From Isoetes taiwanensis (Eukaryota; Streptophyta; Lycopodiopsida; Isoetales; Isoetaceae), in the NCBI GenBank assembly GCA_021234155.1, contig JAJEKV010000470.1, positions 120,306 to 184,305 on the forward strand: a DNA stretch of 64,000 nt. Reading direction: 5' to 3'. The notes below the pieces were generated by a model. It was given only the letters and a program-made list of their open reading frames with translations, was not told where the DNA came from and made no database searches. The first letter of the stretch is position 1, and every line of letters begins with the position of its first letter. Positions 11,531-22,440 of this stretch are shown here, piece by piece. Position numbers and translations under genes: made by a program.

Positions 11531-11549
11531 TGGGTATTCTTTGGATCAA

Positions 11550-11760
11550 TGGAATATATAACATATATATTTACATATATATATCGAAAAAAAAAGAAGT
11601 CTTGCCGGTGATAAATCTATACCGAGACTTTCTCTGTGATAAATTTATAAATCGCTTTTTTTATATATACAAATATGTGAACGTATATATATTAAATATA
11701 TATATATTAAGATGTATATAAATATATATATATACATAAAATATGTAGTCCAGAGTATAA
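11550..11760. repeat. TA-rich tract with extra copies of the palindromic unit
   Basis: Runs of TATATA and ATATAT flank two diverged copies of the GTGATAAATTTATACC-type palindrome at ~11608 and ~11636, with the linker word TTGCCGG seen also at 8.9 kb. It is therefore a satellite outlier of the 8.66-8.94 kb array. Confidence 0.7.
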
Positions 11761-12849
11761 GTTTATATCAGGCAAAAATCTTGTGGGGTCTTTCTTGCTC
11801 CCAAAGGTTTTTGCAACTTAATCTTGTTGAAATAACACACTTAAGGGATAATTTTATTTAGTTTTCTTAGTTTTTAGTTCAAAAAGTTCTAAAATAGTTC
11901 TAAAATTCTCGACCTTGTAATGCAAATGTTAGAGCATAAATTAGTCGAACTCGTTGTTATTTTTACTTTTTTTCTCTACACACATGCTAACTTCACTTTT
12001 AGGCAAAAGCTCAAAACTCGCTACTAAAGGCAAAGGACCCCAAAATGTTATGGAGACACATGTGTTCAACGAGAAGGAAACTACGTAGTTTGTCCATAGG
12101 GGTGCGAGGAGTAGCAACCCCAAAAAAGTTTACCTATTTCTTTGCAAACAGACAAAAAAAAGCAAGATAGACAAATACTTCTCTGTGGAGAAATGTGCAG
12201 TGACGCCCACTGCTACAGATGATGGAATTGTGCTGAAGACTCTCAATATTGACAAGGAGCTTGACTATCTTCTCAACATCACTATATTGTGGATTGGTAT
12301 TGTGCAAGCCCAAAGACATGATAAATACATCTCCGAGAACAACAAAAAAGGCCATGTAATCACAGAGCTTCACTACTTCAACTTCGTTTCCTAAAGATAA
12401 ATTTATACGGCATCGTCCGGTTGGAACTTCAACTAATCGCATGATTTCATGGATGTATTACCATTTGTAATACCATATGATGCAAAAACAATAATTTTTC
12501 ATTCAAGCAGTTTGTTCAACTGTCTCCCAATGTCTTTTAAGGTCAATTAGGATGTTTAGCCAAAATGGTTGTGAAATAACAAATTTTTTGTCTTCTATAA
12601 CAGCCAATATAAATGTTCTAAGGGATAAGATACAAAAGCGTTTAATTTTATCATATGAGTTTGCCCCATAATAAATCTTTGGCTTTCGTAGTGGTCCTTT
12701 TCCCCTCTAAAATTAGATATTTTTCTTTGTTGTTCTTCTCCTTAATGTTAAGTCTTCCTAAAATGTCTTTTTCATAAGCGCTTTATAAATCTTTAGACAC
12801 AAGATAGTAAAAGAGTCCTTTTAGGGGTATTTTAGAATTTTGTAAATTT
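11761..12849. other. No gene recognised
   Basis: AT-rich sequence. Two opposing open frames of 69 and 102 codons overlap around 12134-12442 and are probably chance. A single GATAAATTTATAC half-palindrome sits at ~12394. Confidence 0.5.
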
Positions 12850-12920
12850 TTAGAAGGAATCTTTCAAACGCACTTCTTAAATAAGTGCGTTTCATTTTAA
12901 ACCTTGTTTCATAAATCAGG
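12850..12920. repeat. Right arm of the ~70 bp inverted repeat
   Basis: Reverse complement of the arm at 8.1 kb (exact over 12879-12901). Within this arm AAACGCACTT and AAGTGCGTTT form a small hairpin separated by CTTAAAT. Confidence 0.7.
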
Positions 12921-13029
12921 TTGAAACAAATAATTTAAAAGCAAATAACATTGTATGAATCTCACTATGCAGATGAAGAGTTTTAAAGTCGTTTTCCATC
13001 TCAAGCCTTGTTTCAAGACCATCATTGCA

Positions 13030-13200
13030 AGTATAAATTGACTTGCAAAGTCTAGTTTCCAAACCAAAGATCATGCCAAAAATCGAGGGTATAAATTGCA
13101 AAAGAAAAAATCGTAGGTATAGTTTCCAAACCAAAGATCATGCAAAAAATGGTAGGTATAAATTGCAAAGAAAAATCATGGTATAAATTGACTTGCAATT
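13030..13200. repeat. Short tandem repeat around GGTATAAATTGCAAA
   Basis: Two to three copies of a ~60-75 bp unit: the words TTTCCAAACCAAAGATCATG (13051 and 13121) and GTATAAATTGCAAA alternate. The sequence ACTTGCAA/TTGCAAGT also flanks the block. Confidence 0.75.
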
Positions 13201-15180
13201 TTGAAACAGGTATTTAACAATGCACAAAACCACTTATGCAAATGTCAATATTGAAGTAGATGATGGATGATAAGAAAAAACATTTATAAAATAGTGCTCT
13301 TTGTAATGTCCGACTTTTTTTTTCTTTATTTTTCTACTTTTCCACCATGTCATGCCATCAATTGAATCCCTACAGCAATTTAATAATGCACTTCAATATG
13401 ACTATGGGCTTTGCTTAAAATCCGCGACACTTGTGTGACCATGAAAATACACGGTTTTATAGTACCATTTTAATGCTCCCTAACTGCTTTTTTAATTTCG
13501 GAAGATAAGTATTTTGATGCTCTCTAGTTATTATATATATATTTGTAAGAATATACCAATTCCAAATTGTAGCTTCATGAACATAAGATGGCTCGTTAAC
13601 AAAAATTTGATCCAATGCCACTTTTATTTACATCACACACTAGAGTAAAAGGCCAAGTTCGGGAGGGGATAATAATCCTTCTAATACCACCGGTTTCATG
13701 GTCCGAGGCCTAATTCAAAGCCGTGAATCATGCCCTTGATGCCGAATCTAGTTTTCTTAATGCCAATTCTAGTCTTCGCAGGCACGCCTTGCAAATAATT
13801 GCTGTCAACCCTTCTGCCAGATTCATTGTGACCAGAATAATGGAAAATTACCTGCTGTGCAAGTTACATGGTTTGAACAGAGGATATCACCTGCATAATT
13901 TAAAAAGGATGTAAATCAAATGAGTTATAAAGGGAGGACGACTTGTTTGAGCAAAATATCATTGAACAGAGGCAAAATATCATTGAACCGTTGCAAATGC
14001 TAACATCTAATATCTCCAGTATCGCTTCCTACAGTTCAAGGAAAGCTCTTGAGTGATATGCTATGGAAGGGAAAAATGAAAGAAGAATATACAAACACAG
14101 AGAGCTATACGATAAACACCTAAATGGCCATGGTTGATCCATTGGTTGGAGATATCTCGCAATAAACATTATTATAAATTCTGGTTTCATGAAGACATGT
14201 AAGGACAAAGAATTATGAAGAATGTAGGCAAAAAAGGAAATAATAATGCTTCATCTAACATAGATCTACCTCTGTTATTGTATTTTCTGTGAGCAAATAG
14301 ATGAAGCAGAAGCAAAAGCAAATGCAGTCCAAATAACTAAAACAAAAAAGGGGGAATCATTTCTCAAAAACAAAATAGCTTGAGTAGATCCATTATCTGC
14401 ATTTCTTACTTGTTTAACTTGACATATAAATAATGCTTGTTGGGAAATTAGAAACTGAAGATTCACAATATATCTAGAGGAATCGAATCATAAAATTCTA
14501 CATTGACAATATACCATCTGCCTAGATAGTTTTAAAACGACGCTAAAGAATGAGCTTACTGTTTGAGCTAAAAGTTGAACTTTTGAATTCTTGCTAATGA
14601 CTCATTTCTTCAATGCTTTTACAACATCCCTTGCCTGCCTGTTTTAATTGAAATAGAAAAATTATGTTCTTATGGAGGGCTGTAGGCATGGCAGTATTTC
14701 TACCTCGAAGTTTCTCAACCGATTCTCTACCTCAGCAGCCTGTTGTTGCAACTATTAATACAAAAATTTCAAATAAGAATTGGCAATCGAATGTATCATC
14801 TTGCTTCAAAACTACATAAACAGAGAGTAGCATAGAATTATACATATGCTATGGTCACAAAAGTTACAAAAATACCTCCACTCCTCACATACAAAGGTTT
14901 CTTGGACCCAAAATCTGCCAAATTGGTTCGCTATTGGAGTAGCACTAAATCGGCCTCTCAGCAAAAATAAGGTTGCATGAGGAAAGGAACGACAAAAAAA
15001 CATGGGAGACCCACATTCTTCAAAGTGTCGAGTTCCACTATGTGCTGGCTTGAGCTCTTGTCGATGAAAGCACCCGAAAGTATCCAAAGATCAGAAAGAA
15101 TGTAATTCACAGAGAAGAAGAAGCCGGGGCTCGCATCTTCTGCCATCACAGCCTTGGCCTCTTGCTCCTGCAGGAGTTAG
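13201..15180. other. No firm gene; possible minus-strand exon remnants at 14590-15170
   Basis: Most of the stretch holds nothing recognisable. On the minus strand, around 15170 a CTCCTGCAG acceptor-like site precedes EQEAKAVMAEDAS. Near 14750-14700 QQQAAEVENRLRNFE ends at a GAG/GTAG donor-like site, and near 14640 an AG precedes KARDVVKALKK and a stop. The charged, coiled-coil-like segments at plausible splice sites could be exons of one gene, but I cannot name it and no complete model can be built. Confidence 0.3.
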
Positions 15181-15759
15181 AAGGAATAGACCTAAAAATG
15201 TGTTGTTCAACCATAAGATTGAGAGATTGTCAAATCTTAACCATAGGATCAAGTGGTCAAACCTTAGCCATTGGATCTAGGGCGTGATCAACGACACTAA
15301 ATAATATGGATGATAAGGGGGCAACTTAGAGGTATGTGGTATTGTTATGGGAAGTTATATTTTTTGCTTTTGGACACGTGTAAGCTTTATAAAATATTAA
15401 GAATCAGGTTATATGTTTTAGAGACTGACATCTAAGCCTAATAGTATTTTGAGAAGTTTTAGAAAGCTCAAGCTTGAAGCTTGGTTCTCGAAGGGCCTAG
15501 GCCCGTTGTTTGAAGTTCCTGATTGTCCCAAGATCGGATAAAATAGGGAGAGGCGAAGAGTCCGTGCCCATATTGGCGAGATGGCAAACTTGTTAGTAAC
15601 GCAATATTTGACAAGGAGTCCTTCCCTCTAATCCAAGCTTTCTATAGATCATCTGGGAATATCTTCAATCCGTTACGGATCATTATATAGTTAAGATAAT
15701 CATACTTTGATCCAATCCGGATCCAATGGTTATTAGATTAGGTTAATGTGCGAGGACCA

Positions 15760-16020
15760 AACATTTGAGTAAAGTTACGCCACATAGTCCAATGTAGATC
15801 CAAGAGCTAGGCATGTCAATGCAATGGCAACTTTTTTGGCACTTCTATTGCCATACGCATATTGGTATCTCGTTTTCAATAGGACAGGTGCAAAATATCA
15901 CAAACCCATTGAAAGGTTGCTCTAGAAACCCTCATTCTTTGTCGAAACATTCTATATGTGTGGCTCCGGTGATAGAATGTTCTCGTGAGAAGCCCTCGGC
16001 CCTTTATGCACCCAACAAAT
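15760..16020 (-). pseudogene. PIF/Harbinger transposase remnant (N-terminal part)
   Basis: The minus strand reads FRQRMRVSRATFQWVCDIL, then KRDTNMRMAIEV and KKVAIALTCLALGSTLDYVA across shifted frames. This matches the conserved N-terminal block of plant Harbinger transposases (FRM.R.TF..L...L, then a segment on tolerated and preferred residues, then LA..L..LATG.S...VA). The DDE catalytic part should follow towards lower coordinates but I could not recognise it, so it is truncated or badly decayed. It lies directly downstream of the Myb/SANT-like frame on the same strand, which is the usual two-gene make-up of this superfamily. Confidence 0.7.
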
Positions 16021-16399
16021 AGGCTTTGCCCTCTTCATGAAAGGCATATAGCTTACTAATTCAATCACCTGCATACACGCCTTCATATATCTTGTTGACG
16101 GCCGTGCATCACTAGGCCTCAATAACTCTAGCATGATGAAAACGTGAAGTGCTTGGCAAATTTGAAGTAGACCCTTTCGCATAGATAGTCCATCCATGCC
16201 GAAAAGAATGTAAGTGTTGAAGCAAATAAACACATTCAAAAGCAAGTAAGTAGAGCATCAATAAATAGACAATGGTAATTGCATATGGGAATGAAACAAA
16301 ACATTGACAATAAACTAGTACTAGATTGGAAACACAACTAATGAGAATGATTTGACATTTAGAAAACACTTGTTACTTCATTGACAACAAAGTTGACTA

Positions 16400-17430
16400 T
16401 TGGCAAATAGAAGACTAGTTTAACAACTCAAATTGGCAACCATGCGGAGTTTCTCAAAGAGGCCTTGCAAACTTTGAGATATTCCCCTCAAACATATTTA
16501 ATTTTTCCTTCTCTAGTGCAAGGTTATCATCCCGGCCTTCTCACTTATTTCGGGTCATTCTTTTAATTGCCAAAGCAACCTCGATGATGCAGCACCTTTT
16601 GCTTTTTTTTTTTTTCTTTGGATTTACGTTTTCCTTCTCATCCTGTGTCAACTACTTACCCCCATCTTCTTTGTCAATGTTTGTCTTACTACTCTCCCCA
16701 CCTTCTGTCTCAACATTTTCAACCTCTTCCGTATTTTCTGCCATGGGTGTATTAGCATCTATGGCACTATCATGAGCATAACAAACAACGCGTGAGCACG
16801 TTCAATCGATGTAATCGGGTCTATTAAATCAAACCACTTACACTTCTCGGATCTTTTCGCGACCCGAGATTATTTTGGGCCTTGTCTTGTTTATAGTCTC
16901 CATAGACTGCTTGCCACTTCTTCCTACACCCATCAGCATCTTTGTCCACGTCTGGACATCGTGCCACTAACTGCACGTACAATTTTTGCCAAATATCAAA
17001 ACCATATTTTCCCGCTTTGGTAATGAACTCCTCGTGCATTTCTCCACATAAATGGATTAGGGCGACCACCCAATTATCCTTCCAGTTTGTGCCTCTTCCT
17101 TTCTGCACGTCTCCAGTAGGTGTTTTAGCAGGCTCCTTTACTTTTCTTCCACGAGGTTTTTTCTTTTGACCCGATTCTTGAACAATTTCAGTAAGGTTTT
17201 GGTTTGGCTCATTCACAATAGGGGGGCTAGCATAAGGTTATACTTGAGGGAAAGAGGATCGTCTTGCAACTGGACCACGTGAAAATGCATGAAATGAGAC
17301 GAGGATAATTTGGAAGGTTGAGAGAAGGTTGAGAGGAAGGTTTGCGATTCGAGATTCCTCAAGGCTTTGGGTATAAGGGAGGGGATCGAATATCCTTGAG
17401 GCATGTAGGAGTAACCATCAAATCCATCCA
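16400..17430 (-). pseudogene. Myb/SANT-like (trihelix-type) DNA-binding protein of a PIF/Harbinger element
   Basis: The longest piece is 130 codons at 17216-16824. A basic stretch (KKKPRGRKVKEP) is followed by a Myb/SANT-like domain: tryptophans in TNWKDNWVVALIHL, DIWQKLYVQLVARCP and CRKKWQAVYGDYKQ. Upstream, 17430-17215 encodes MDGFDGYSYMPQGYSIPSL and ends in a different frame; a one-base difference near 17228 separates the two frames, which otherwise read through continuously. After 16824 an acidic tail and a lysine run (KKKKKAKG, ~16600) continue with further breaks, and KLNMFEGNISKFA lies near 16490. Such proteins accompany Harbinger transposases and help them bind element ends; a stand-alone host trihelix gene is the alternative. 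The multiple breaks argue for a pseudogene. Confidence 0.65.
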
Positions 17431-17779
17431 TGGCGGATATCTGGGAATCTAAAATGGCAAAAATAAAGAAAAAGAAGAATGATAAGTTCAAAGTTATAGT
17501 GCAAAAAAGAAAAAAGAAAAAAACAATGATCACATCATTTACAAGATACAAATTCACAATTCACTACTTGGAAAAATGTCTAGTAAAAATGCAAAATACC
17601 AATATAAAAAAAATAATTGATAGAATATAAAATACCAATATAAATTGATAGAAGAACATGCAAAACCATTGATAGAAGCAAATGCAAAGACCAATTGTGA
17701 TAGAATACTTTTGTAGCTAATAATAGTACAAAGACCAATTGGTTAACAATAGTACAATAGTAGGAAAATTTGAATCGTA

Positions 17780-17900
17780 GAATAGTTGGAAAAAAGTAAA
17801 CACTGGTAAACACAATAGTACAAAATAGTAAACACTGGTAAACACAATAGTACAGTAGTTGGAAAATAGTAAACACTGGTAAAATAGTACAAAGGCGAGA
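17780..17900. repeat. Tandem repeat, ~40-45 bp unit
   Basis: AATAGTAAACACTGGTAAA occurs three times in ~90 bp (about 17791, 17825 and 17867), each followed by ACACAATAGTACA or a shorter variant. Related AATAGTAC words continue to ~17970. Confidence 0.8.
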
Positions 17901-18099
17901 ATAGTAGAAAAATGGGTGACATTGGTAGGAATAGTACAATTGACTAGGAATAGTACACCGATAGAAATAGTACCGGCTGACGACGATTTTCAGCGGAACA
18001 ACGTAAGAAAGGAGGTTGGATTATAACCACGCATAGTAGAAACAATAGAAACAAGAAGTCTGGATTAACAAGCGGGGATTAACAAAGAGGTCGGATTTT

Positions 18100-18480
18100 A
18101 CGGATTTAAGGCGAGTTCTGGATTCAAGACATATCTGAGTTCGTAAGTTCGATTTGGATTTTCGAAGTTTTGGATTTTTTCGGACTTGGAATAAAACGTA
18201 CTTCGGATTTGGATTTTCACCTGAGTTCGATTTTTTCGGACTTGGAATAAACAAGAACACACGGACCCACAAGGATCTACAACAATTTGATCAGAGTTTC
18301 GATTAGGATTACTGACCCACAAAGGCAAATGATAAACTTCGATCTACAAATACCTTAGTTTTCTACAATCCGACCACTCCAATCTTCAATCCGACCTGCA
18401 ATCCATCCCACTCCCATCCAAACCACTCCAATCCGTCCACCCAATCCGACACTGCAATCCGGCCCACTATTTGAAGTACT
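18100..18480. repeat. Short duplication and CAATCCGACC-type microrepeats
   Basis: TTTTTTCGGACTTGGAATAA is present twice, ~57 bp apart (about 18175 and 18232). From 18365 to 18475 the words CAATCCG, ACCACTCC and CATCC recur irregularly. No gene is evident. Confidence 0.6.
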
Positions 18481-18694
18481 CTCTGCTTGTCGATTCCATA
18501 CCCGCCCCGGGTCGATTCCATTCGATTCCATTCCAGCTGCCTCTTCTGCTTCTCTGCTTTGTTTAATTGTTTCTTGTCAACTTTTTTTTTAGGACACCCG
18601 AATCATGCGGCAGAGAAGCTCGCCGATTGGATAGAAGAGCCTACCTTATTTTGTGGCAGGGGGTTTCCCCCGGAGTAAAATGCTCCTCTTAAGT

Positions 18695-18709
18695 TGTACG
18701 GACCAATTT
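18695..18709. repeat. Left target-site duplication of LINE-A
   Basis: TGTACGGACCAATTT is identical to 24483-24497. It abuts the poly(T) run that is the complement of the LINE poly(A) tail. Confidence 0.93.
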
Positions 18710-18780
18710 TTTTTTTTTTTTTGAAGGATCAAATATATATTAATTGGAACTCATCAATGACATACATACGCCAAGTGATA

Positions 18781-19431
18781 TCATACACCTACACACCACA
18801 TTTGGTTATGTAGGGATAACCACTCGGCTATGAAGCTAAACTTTTTATAAGAGATGAAAAGAGCATCGTGGGCTTGGGAAGCCCACTCCTCCTCCTCAAA
18901 TGCAGCAAGATATTGCCGAACCTTTTGTTTCAAAGATGGCCATAAGCTGTTAGAATGAAGATATTCTTGAGAGAATACAAATTTTCTCCGCCTTTTCCAT
19001 ATTAACCATAGAAGCCATCCTTTGCACAAATTCAAAGCAACTCTTTTCCCGGTTTGCCAAGATAATGGGTATAGACCAAACAAGATCTCTTTTTCTGAAA
19101 TAGAGGTCTCAAACGCATCCTTCAATTTTTCCCATACTGGGTGGAGTTCTATACAATTCAGGAAACAATGTTCAGTTGTTTCTACTTCTCGACCGCACAT
19201 TGGGCAATTCGATGATACATCAAGGTTGAACTTGCTCACTAATGCGTTGACCCTGACTTCTCTATGAAAAATTTGCCATATTAGTGTGGATACCTTTGGT
19301 GGTACATGGCTCCTCCAAACCCATTTCCATATTTGAGTGACCTGGTGATCTTCTAATGCTAACTCCCACTGGGAAGGGAGACTTATCAGTTCATTCACAT
19401 GCAGGATCTTGTATGCCTTTGAAAAAAAAAA
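18781..19431 (-). pseudogene. LINE-A ORF2 C-terminus, zf-RVT domain
   Basis: An uninterrupted frame of about 205 codons ends at 18781. It carries WKWVWRSHVPPKVSTLIWQI, then the zinc-binding cluster CPMCGREVETTEHCFLNC (Cys-x2-Cys, His-x4-Cys). WLLWLIWKRRRKFVFSQ follows. This is the classic tail of plant L1-type ORF2 (zf-RVT). It joins upstream to KAYKILHVNEL at about 19431, where LINE sequence stops abruptly at an A-rich/C-rich junction. The frame itself is open, but it is cut off from its RT by about 3 kb of inserted sequence. Confidence 0.9.
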
Positions 19432-22400
19432 CCCCCCTTATCATTAAAATAGTCGGATCCCCTTCCTCTTGTATTTTTGGGTTTCACGGAAATCGAACGG
19501 GCGGGATTTTTTTTGGCGGAAAAAGAGCTGGAGCCAGGTGAAAATGACGGAAATATTTATGATAGGCTAATTTCGATTTTGCCTTTAGGTAAAACGTTTT
19601 TACTTTTTAGGGTTTTTTAGTTTTTCTTTCTTGATCTTTTGGAGCAACGGCGGCAACGACAGAGATGGAGGAGATCGCCTCTGTGATGAAGGGCGCCAGA
19701 TTTGATGTTGAACTGCGGTTTTGCACACTGGTGTTTATTTGAGAGCAATATGGAGTGGGATTTTCGCTGATACTCTCTCTGCTACATGCTGCTCTCAAGT
19801 CAATACCAGTGTTCAAACATCTAAACATTCTTTTATTCTGCCTATCTGCTTCACAATTTCTATCATCAACATGGTATATTTCTACTTTACATTTTTAGTG
19901 CAACAGTAAAAAATCGTGATGCTATGCATTTGTGTATTGCATTTGAATGCAAGAATGGTAAAACGTGGTTGGTTGCTCATTGCTCATTGGCACTGCTCAT
20001 TTTTCTATATTTTTTATATTTTTACATATCTGATTTTGCAGGCAGATAACTATCATCTTACAGCAAGTATAAGCAGCTACTACTGTTAGCAAACTCCAGA
20101 TTCTTTCATGCTGCAATCTGCTTCACGATTCCTATCATCAACAAGGGTATGGGCAGCATTTTTACTTCATATTTTAGTTCTAGAACAGTAAAAATTCGTG
20201 GATGCTGTGCATTTCAACTTTATATTTTTTATTCAAAAATGGTAGAAAACCGTGAATGCTTGTTGATAGATACTACTCATTTCTGTAATCTTGTATTTTT
20301 GTAATTTTGTAGGAAGATAACTGTCATTCTAGAACAAGAATGAACAGTATTAATTGTTCAATGGCATCTGATTTGTCAAACTAATGGCATATATATATTT
20401 TTTTGTTTCAGAAAATTCTGCAATGGAACAGCAACATGGAACTGCCAGAAAGAAGACTCAAACATCTCTTTTGCAAATGATAGGATTTAAGCGAGATGTT
20501 CAGGCCATGGAAACAGTTCATACATCTTTTGTTGATGCTGCTAGTACTATGTCAGCTCACAGTCAAGAGCTTAATGCTGAACATGAAAGGATAAAACAAG
20601 CTCGAAAACTGTGGAAGGAGTCCTGGTTAGATGATAATGATTGGTTGCGGTTTAACCATGACAATGGTATTTTACTGCATATATCTTGTAAGGAAGATCG
20701 AAAATGTCAAGTGCATTTGGTAAGGAAGGTTCTACCAACTTAAGGGCGTCTGCTTTTTAGAGAACATCTTTGAGTGACCAGCACAGGCATGCTTCTTGGG
20801 TGGCAACATCAGGAAAAAATGCATTGCATAAAGTGGAGAAAAAGAAGAAGGAATCTGTTGACAAAGAGCTGGTCAATCTATTTAAATGTGCTTATTTCAT
20901 AGGAAAAGAGAGCTTGGCTTATAGAAAGTTTGTACCCATGGTACATTTACGCCGAGGTTGTGGATTGGTTGCTCCATTACTGTACAATGATGATAAAGCT
21001 TTGCAGCGATTTCTTGAACTGCATTAGTAAATCATTAGAAGAGAAATTGTTGAGAAGATAAACTTAAGCCCATGGTTTGGCATAATGGTGGATGAGTCCA
21101 CGATATTAGTGTGACCCAAAACTTAATTCTTTATGCTACTTATCTCGATGAATTCCAGCCAAAGAAGGCTTTCTTAGGCATGTTGTCCCCTGCCACAAGC
21201 TGATGCAAAGACTATTGTAGCAGCCATTCATGATAAACTTAACAAAAGCAAGTTAGATTTTGCTGAAAATGGTTGCCTTTGGGTCTGATGGAGCTGCTGT
21301 TATGATTGGTTTGCAGAACTGGAGTTGCGACTAGATTGAAGGAGCAAGCATCCTTACATGACATCCATCCATTGTGTCGCGGCGCCAGAACCAACCAATT
21401 TATGTGTTGCTTCAATTGCCAAGCATCAAGCTGCAAGCTGATTTGTGAGAAGATCGACAAGCTTATCAATGGAGCAGCCACTTATTTCTCAAATAGCAGT
21501 CTAAGGGACGTTATCTAAGAGAACTTGAGGAGGAGCTTGCATATTCCACACTTAGACTTGAGAATATTAGCACAACCAGGTGGCTCAGCAGACATATTTG
21601 TCCAAAAGCTATGTGAAGTATTTGAACCTGTTATGTTGGTATTCAAAGACAATTCTGTTAATCTATCAAGAGCTTAGAGAATTCAAGGTTGTTTATATAT
21701 TACATTTTTGGCTGACATTTTGAAGCATTTGTCTATCCCGAGTTTGGGTTTTCAGAGAAAGATTGGGTGGATGTGACAGCAATTGGCAGCCTCGTGTATA
21801 TTGAATTGGAATTTCTAGATGAGGTAAGCATTTTAGATTTAAATGGGTATTTGAAAGACGACAAAGGCTATCCGGTCATTCCCCGATTTTGGCACCCGAA
21901 AGGATATCTTGGAGCACTTAAAGGTGCCATCAAAGGAAACATGTCTCAAGCGTTGAATTAATTAGAGATGTTGAAGGAAATGATTTTTGGATGCCATTGA
22001 ATTTCAGAAGGTATTTTGTAAATGTGTCTTAGATGCTTTAGATGAAAGGTTTCTTGAGCAAGAAATTCTATCATGCTTTAAGATCCTTTCACCGGCATAT
22101 GTTCCACCGGCTGCGAGGGAATTAAAGGAATTTGGGTTAGACGAGCTCAACCATTACATTAAAATTTTATGGGGAACCTCGTGTTGTTGGTGGGATTACA
22201 TTTGATAGTCTTATTTTAAGATAAAATCGGGATGGAATTGAGAAAGTTTAAAATACAAGCAGTCTTGAATGGCAAGGAAAAAACCTTTTGGACACTTGGT
22301 CAATTATTCGTCTCAAAATCTTTGAGAGAAGATAAGTATCTTTGAATTAGCAAAGTTGGCAACAATTGCCATGGTTCGGTGCTCAAGTACTGACTATCTC

Positions 22401-22440
22401 GTGAAAGGGGATTGACAAGCGTAAAGCACCTACGTGGAAC
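19430..22440 (+). pseudogene. hAT-like transposase remnant (DUF4371/KIAA1586-type) inserted in LINE-A
   Basis: Plus-strand frames from about 20405 encode a C-C zinc-finger-like N-terminus (ESWLDDNDWLRFNHDNG), a second piece from 20770 to 21027, then WFGIMVDEST (~21078) and NLILYATYLDEFQPKKAF in shifted frames. KLDFAENGCL, SDGAAVMIG and HDIHPLC-like words follow at 21250-21390. Near 22340-22440 the frames give ELAKLATIAMV and ERGLTSVKHLRG, like a hAT C-terminal dimerisation segment. The MVDES-T and SDGA motifs are typical of hAT transposases related to DUF4371 proteins. At least five shifts or stops make it inactive. The left boundary is near 19430 and the right near 22440; an 8-bp target duplication was not found. 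Confidence 0.7.
19846..20215. repeat. Local duplication, ~270 bp apart
   Basis: CTGCTTCACAATTTCTATCATCAACA at about 19846 reappears with few changes near 20118. Each copy is followed by TTTTACTTCATATTTTAGT-like sequence and AACAGTAAAAATCGTG. A third weaker AATGGTAAAAC...GTGAATGC echo lies near 20240. It lies upstream of the transposase frame and may represent duplicated 5' untranslated sequence. Confidence 0.65.
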
